Origin: UBA5314 sp039679855
Lineage (GTDB): Bacteria; Bacillota; Syntrophomonadia; Syntrophomonadales; Syntrophomonadaceae
Assembly (NCBI GenBank): GCA_039679855.1
Contig: JBDKUE010000149.1
Location: 1-6,835, forward strand
Direction: 5' to 3'
Length of the DNA stretch: 6,835 nt
Under the pieces are notes generated by a model. The model was given only the letters and a program-made list of their open reading frames with translations. It was not told where the DNA came from and did no database searches. Within the stretch, counting starts at the first letter, position 1. Every line of letters begins with the position of its first letter. The position numbers and the translations under genes were made by a program. Positions 5,454 through 6,835 of this stretch are shown here, one piece after another.

Positions 5454-5792
5454 ATGCCGGTATATTTAAAGATCTTTGCGCCTATTTTAATCGGTCAAAT
5501 AGCCGTAAATATGACCAACGTCTATCTCACCTCGGCCGGTTCCTGGTCAGGCTTCGTTTCAATGAATCTTCGTTTTGCCCTGGTCATAGTGGCAGCCAAT
5601 TTTCTCACTATCCTGGGCTGGTTTTTTGCCTATCAGAACAACATCAGCCTGTTTTTGATATTCGTTATAACTCTGGGAACGGCGATTATCACTCAGTCAC
5701 TGGGGGCAATGTTCTTTGTCCACCAGATGCCAACCCTCAAACAGATAGCGGCTATGGTTCTTCTCCTTCTGGCCGGGCTTCTGGCTCGCTAA
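5454..5792 (+). CDS. Small four-helix membrane protein, SMR/EamA-like
   Basis: The 112-residue product is almost entirely hydrophobic, with four predicted membrane helices at about 7-28, 38-60, 64-89 and 96-111. Its length, four-helix plan and last helix (PTLKQIAAMVLLLLAGLLA) resemble small multidrug resistance or single-repeat EamA-type proteins of the drug/metabolite transporter superfamily; this is a family resemblance, not a firm assignment. It contains no Asp or Glu at all, so it lacks the membrane glutamate of helix 1 (Glu14 in EmrE) that couples proton exchange; Gln15 is the nearest polar residue. I start at ATG 5454 because GGGGAGGG (5440-5447) lies 6 bases upstream. A longer frame from 5388 would add 22 polar residues with no ribosome site. 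Its stop overlaps that of the convergent ADP-ribosylglycohydrolase gene. The substrate is unknown. Confidence 0.75.
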   Translation: MPVYLKIFAPILIGQIAVNMTNVYLTSAGSWSGFVSMNLRFALVIVAANFLTILGWFFAYQNNISLFLIFVITLGTAIITQSLGAMFFVHQMPTLKQIAAMVLLLLAGLLAR

Positions 5793-6763
5793 AGAACAGC
5801 TGCGCCGAACATTTCCCACAGTTGCAAAGCCAGGTTCTCTATGCAACTGGCGTTTTCCACCTGGGCGGTGAGCTGTCCGGGAATAGCCTGAAAACCCAGC
5901 AGAGTGCCCAGTATGGCACCGGTTATAGTCCCGGTGGAATCGCTGTCCCCGGAATGGTTTACGGCTGCCAGGGTACCGCCAAGCCAATCGCTGCCAAATT
6001 TCAACGCACAATAAACGGCGATAGCCAGGGCCTCTTCACCCACCCATCCTTCGCCTATTTCTTCTATACATCGCTCCACCGGCAGGCTGCTCCCGGCCAG
6101 CCGCAAAGCCGTATGGAGACAGTTTATGGTTTCATGGCTGCCTTCATATTCCTGTAGGGGCAAAAAGCTCAGTTCTATGGCCTGAGCCAGACTTTTTCCT
6201 CGAATCAGGTGGGCTATCATCTCCGCAAGGAAACCGGCCGGTAAAAAACCCGAAGTATGGCCATGGGTTATAGCCGCAAATGCGGCCCCCTCTCTAAAGG
6301 CATCCCCGGGGCTGAAGACCAGGCCGGCCGGCGCGGTCCTCATGACACCACCGCAGCCTTTGCTGTTATTGATGCGCTCGGCTATAGTTCCTATTTTTCC
6401 GCTGCGCAGGGCATCAAGACAGGTGCTGCCCGGAGCCCGGTACTGCTGGGGAACCGACTGGGTGTCCAGCCACTCCATATACGCTGCGTAAACCAGTGAG
6501 GCCGGGTGCCAGATGCCCCTTTCCATCCCCCGGGTCCAGGCGCGTATACAGCCTATGGCCGTAGCCAGGGAGAGCTGCGTATCATCGGTATAGCTGCCCG
6601 CCGGGAACCCGCTCCATGGTTCATACTTATCTATTCCAGCCGGTCCATAGGCACGCTTTATCTCCTGCCAACTCAAAAACTCGACCGGAGCGCCCAGGGC
6701 ATCACCTGCTGCCAGGCCGAACAGACATCCCATGTATCGATTCTTCAGCAATTGGGCTTCCAT
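5789..6763 (-). CDS. ADP-ribosylglycohydrolase family protein (DraG-like)
   Basis: Members of this all-helical, binuclear-magnesium family remove ADP-ribose from proteins, nucleic acids or small molecules. The 324-residue length is typical. Landmarks are: GLAAGDALGAPVEF (16-29); YTDDTQ (58-63), with Thr59, Asp60 and Asp61 as metal ligands; SKGCGGVMR (134-142) in the substrate-binding loop; THGH (166-169); GWVGEEALAIAVYCAL (239-254); and NHSGDSDSTGTITGAILG (269-286), with Asp273, Asp275, Ser276 and Thr277 completing the metal site. All key residues are present, so activity is expected, but the substrate cannot be read from the sequence. No nitrogenase gene or DraT partner is nearby, so a role in nitrogenase control is not supported. 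There is no signal peptide, so it should be cytoplasmic. The ATG at 6763 has AAGGTGAGG (6771-6779) 7 bases upstream. It converges on the small membrane-protein gene. Confidence 0.92.
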   Translation of the reverse strand: MEAQLLKNRYMGCLFGLAAGDALGAPVEFLSWQEIKRAYGPAGIDKYEPWSGFPAGSYTDDTQLSLATAIGCIRAWTRGMERGIWHPASLVYAAYMEWLDTQSVPQQYRAPGSTCLDALRSGKIGTIAERINNSKGCGGVMRTAPAGLVFSPGDAFREGAAFAAITHGHTSGFLPAGFLAEMIAHLIRGKSLAQAIELSFLPLQEYEGSHETINCLHTALRLAGSSLPVERCIEEIGEGWVGEEALAIAVYCALKFGSDWLGGTLAAVNHSGDSDSTGTITGAILGTLLGFQAIPGQLTAQVENASCIENLALQLWEMFGAAVL

Positions 6764-6792
6764 ATTTATTCCTCACCTTCAGCGTACCCTAA

Positions 6793-6804
6793 ACAATATA
6801 TTGT
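6793..6804. promoter_or_regulatory. 12-base palindrome upstream of the ADP-ribosylglycohydrolase gene
   Basis: ACAATATATTGT is a perfect 12-base palindrome, 29 bases before the start of the minus-strand gene. On the minus strand it contains TATATT, which could be part of a -10 box, although I find no good -35 at the right distance. It could be an operator for a dimeric repressor, or simply AT-rich chance. Confidence 0.3.
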
Positions 6805-6835
6805 CTTTATTTATAAACACGCTGTATATTTCATT

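Overview
The window looks like chromosomal DNA from an anaerobic Firmicute of the Clostridia/Peptococcaceae-Syntrophomonadaceae type. This rests on strong GGAGG-like ribosome sites, frequent GTG/TTG starts, a Firmicute-style lipoprotein, and a bacterial NHEJ locus with separately encoded parts. The assignment is inference; no species marker is present. Six genes are confidently identified or structurally clear, and a seventh (a small membrane protein) is assigned only tentatively.

Positions 111-3565 hold a non-homologous end-joining (NHEJ) locus. Ku (111-938, +) overlaps by four bases a stand-alone ATP-dependent DNA ligase (935-1894, +) that corresponds to the ligase domain of LigD. After about 750 bases comes a stand-alone LigD-type primase/polymerase (2642-3565, +) with its own start signals and a plausible promoter. 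LigD, usually one fused protein, is therefore split here, and no phosphoesterase domain is visible. Between ligase and polymerase lies an oppositely oriented small lipoprotein gene (1955-2395, -), with its own terminator-like hairpin at 1892-1938.

Positions 3566-3814 form a gene-free repeat cluster between the convergent polymerase and asnS genes. Two near-identical 24-base stem-loop repeats (3588-3611 and 3776-3799) flank a large imperfect inverted repeat (3647-3682 against 3699-3730). The arms of that inverted repeat belong to the 'GTCATTGCGAG...GGCAATCTTAA' type of intergenic repeat.

Positions 3815-5209 (-) encode asparaginyl-tRNA synthetase (asnS), complete with all class II motifs. Positions 5454-5792 (+) encode a small four-helix membrane protein resembling the SMR/EamA superfamily but with no acidic residue at all. 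It converges on and shares its stop-codon bases with an ADP-ribosylglycohydrolase of the DraG family (5789-6763, -), which has all expected metal-binding motifs.

Working view: Ku binds broken ends, the polymerase tailors and fills them, and the ligase seals them. AsnS is housekeeping. The lipoprotein, membrane protein and ADP-ribosylglycohydrolase have no demonstrable link to end joining. I do not see a convincing wholly new system. The most unusual points are the split LigD with a degenerate ligase motif VI, the repeat cluster, and the acid-free SMR-like protein.
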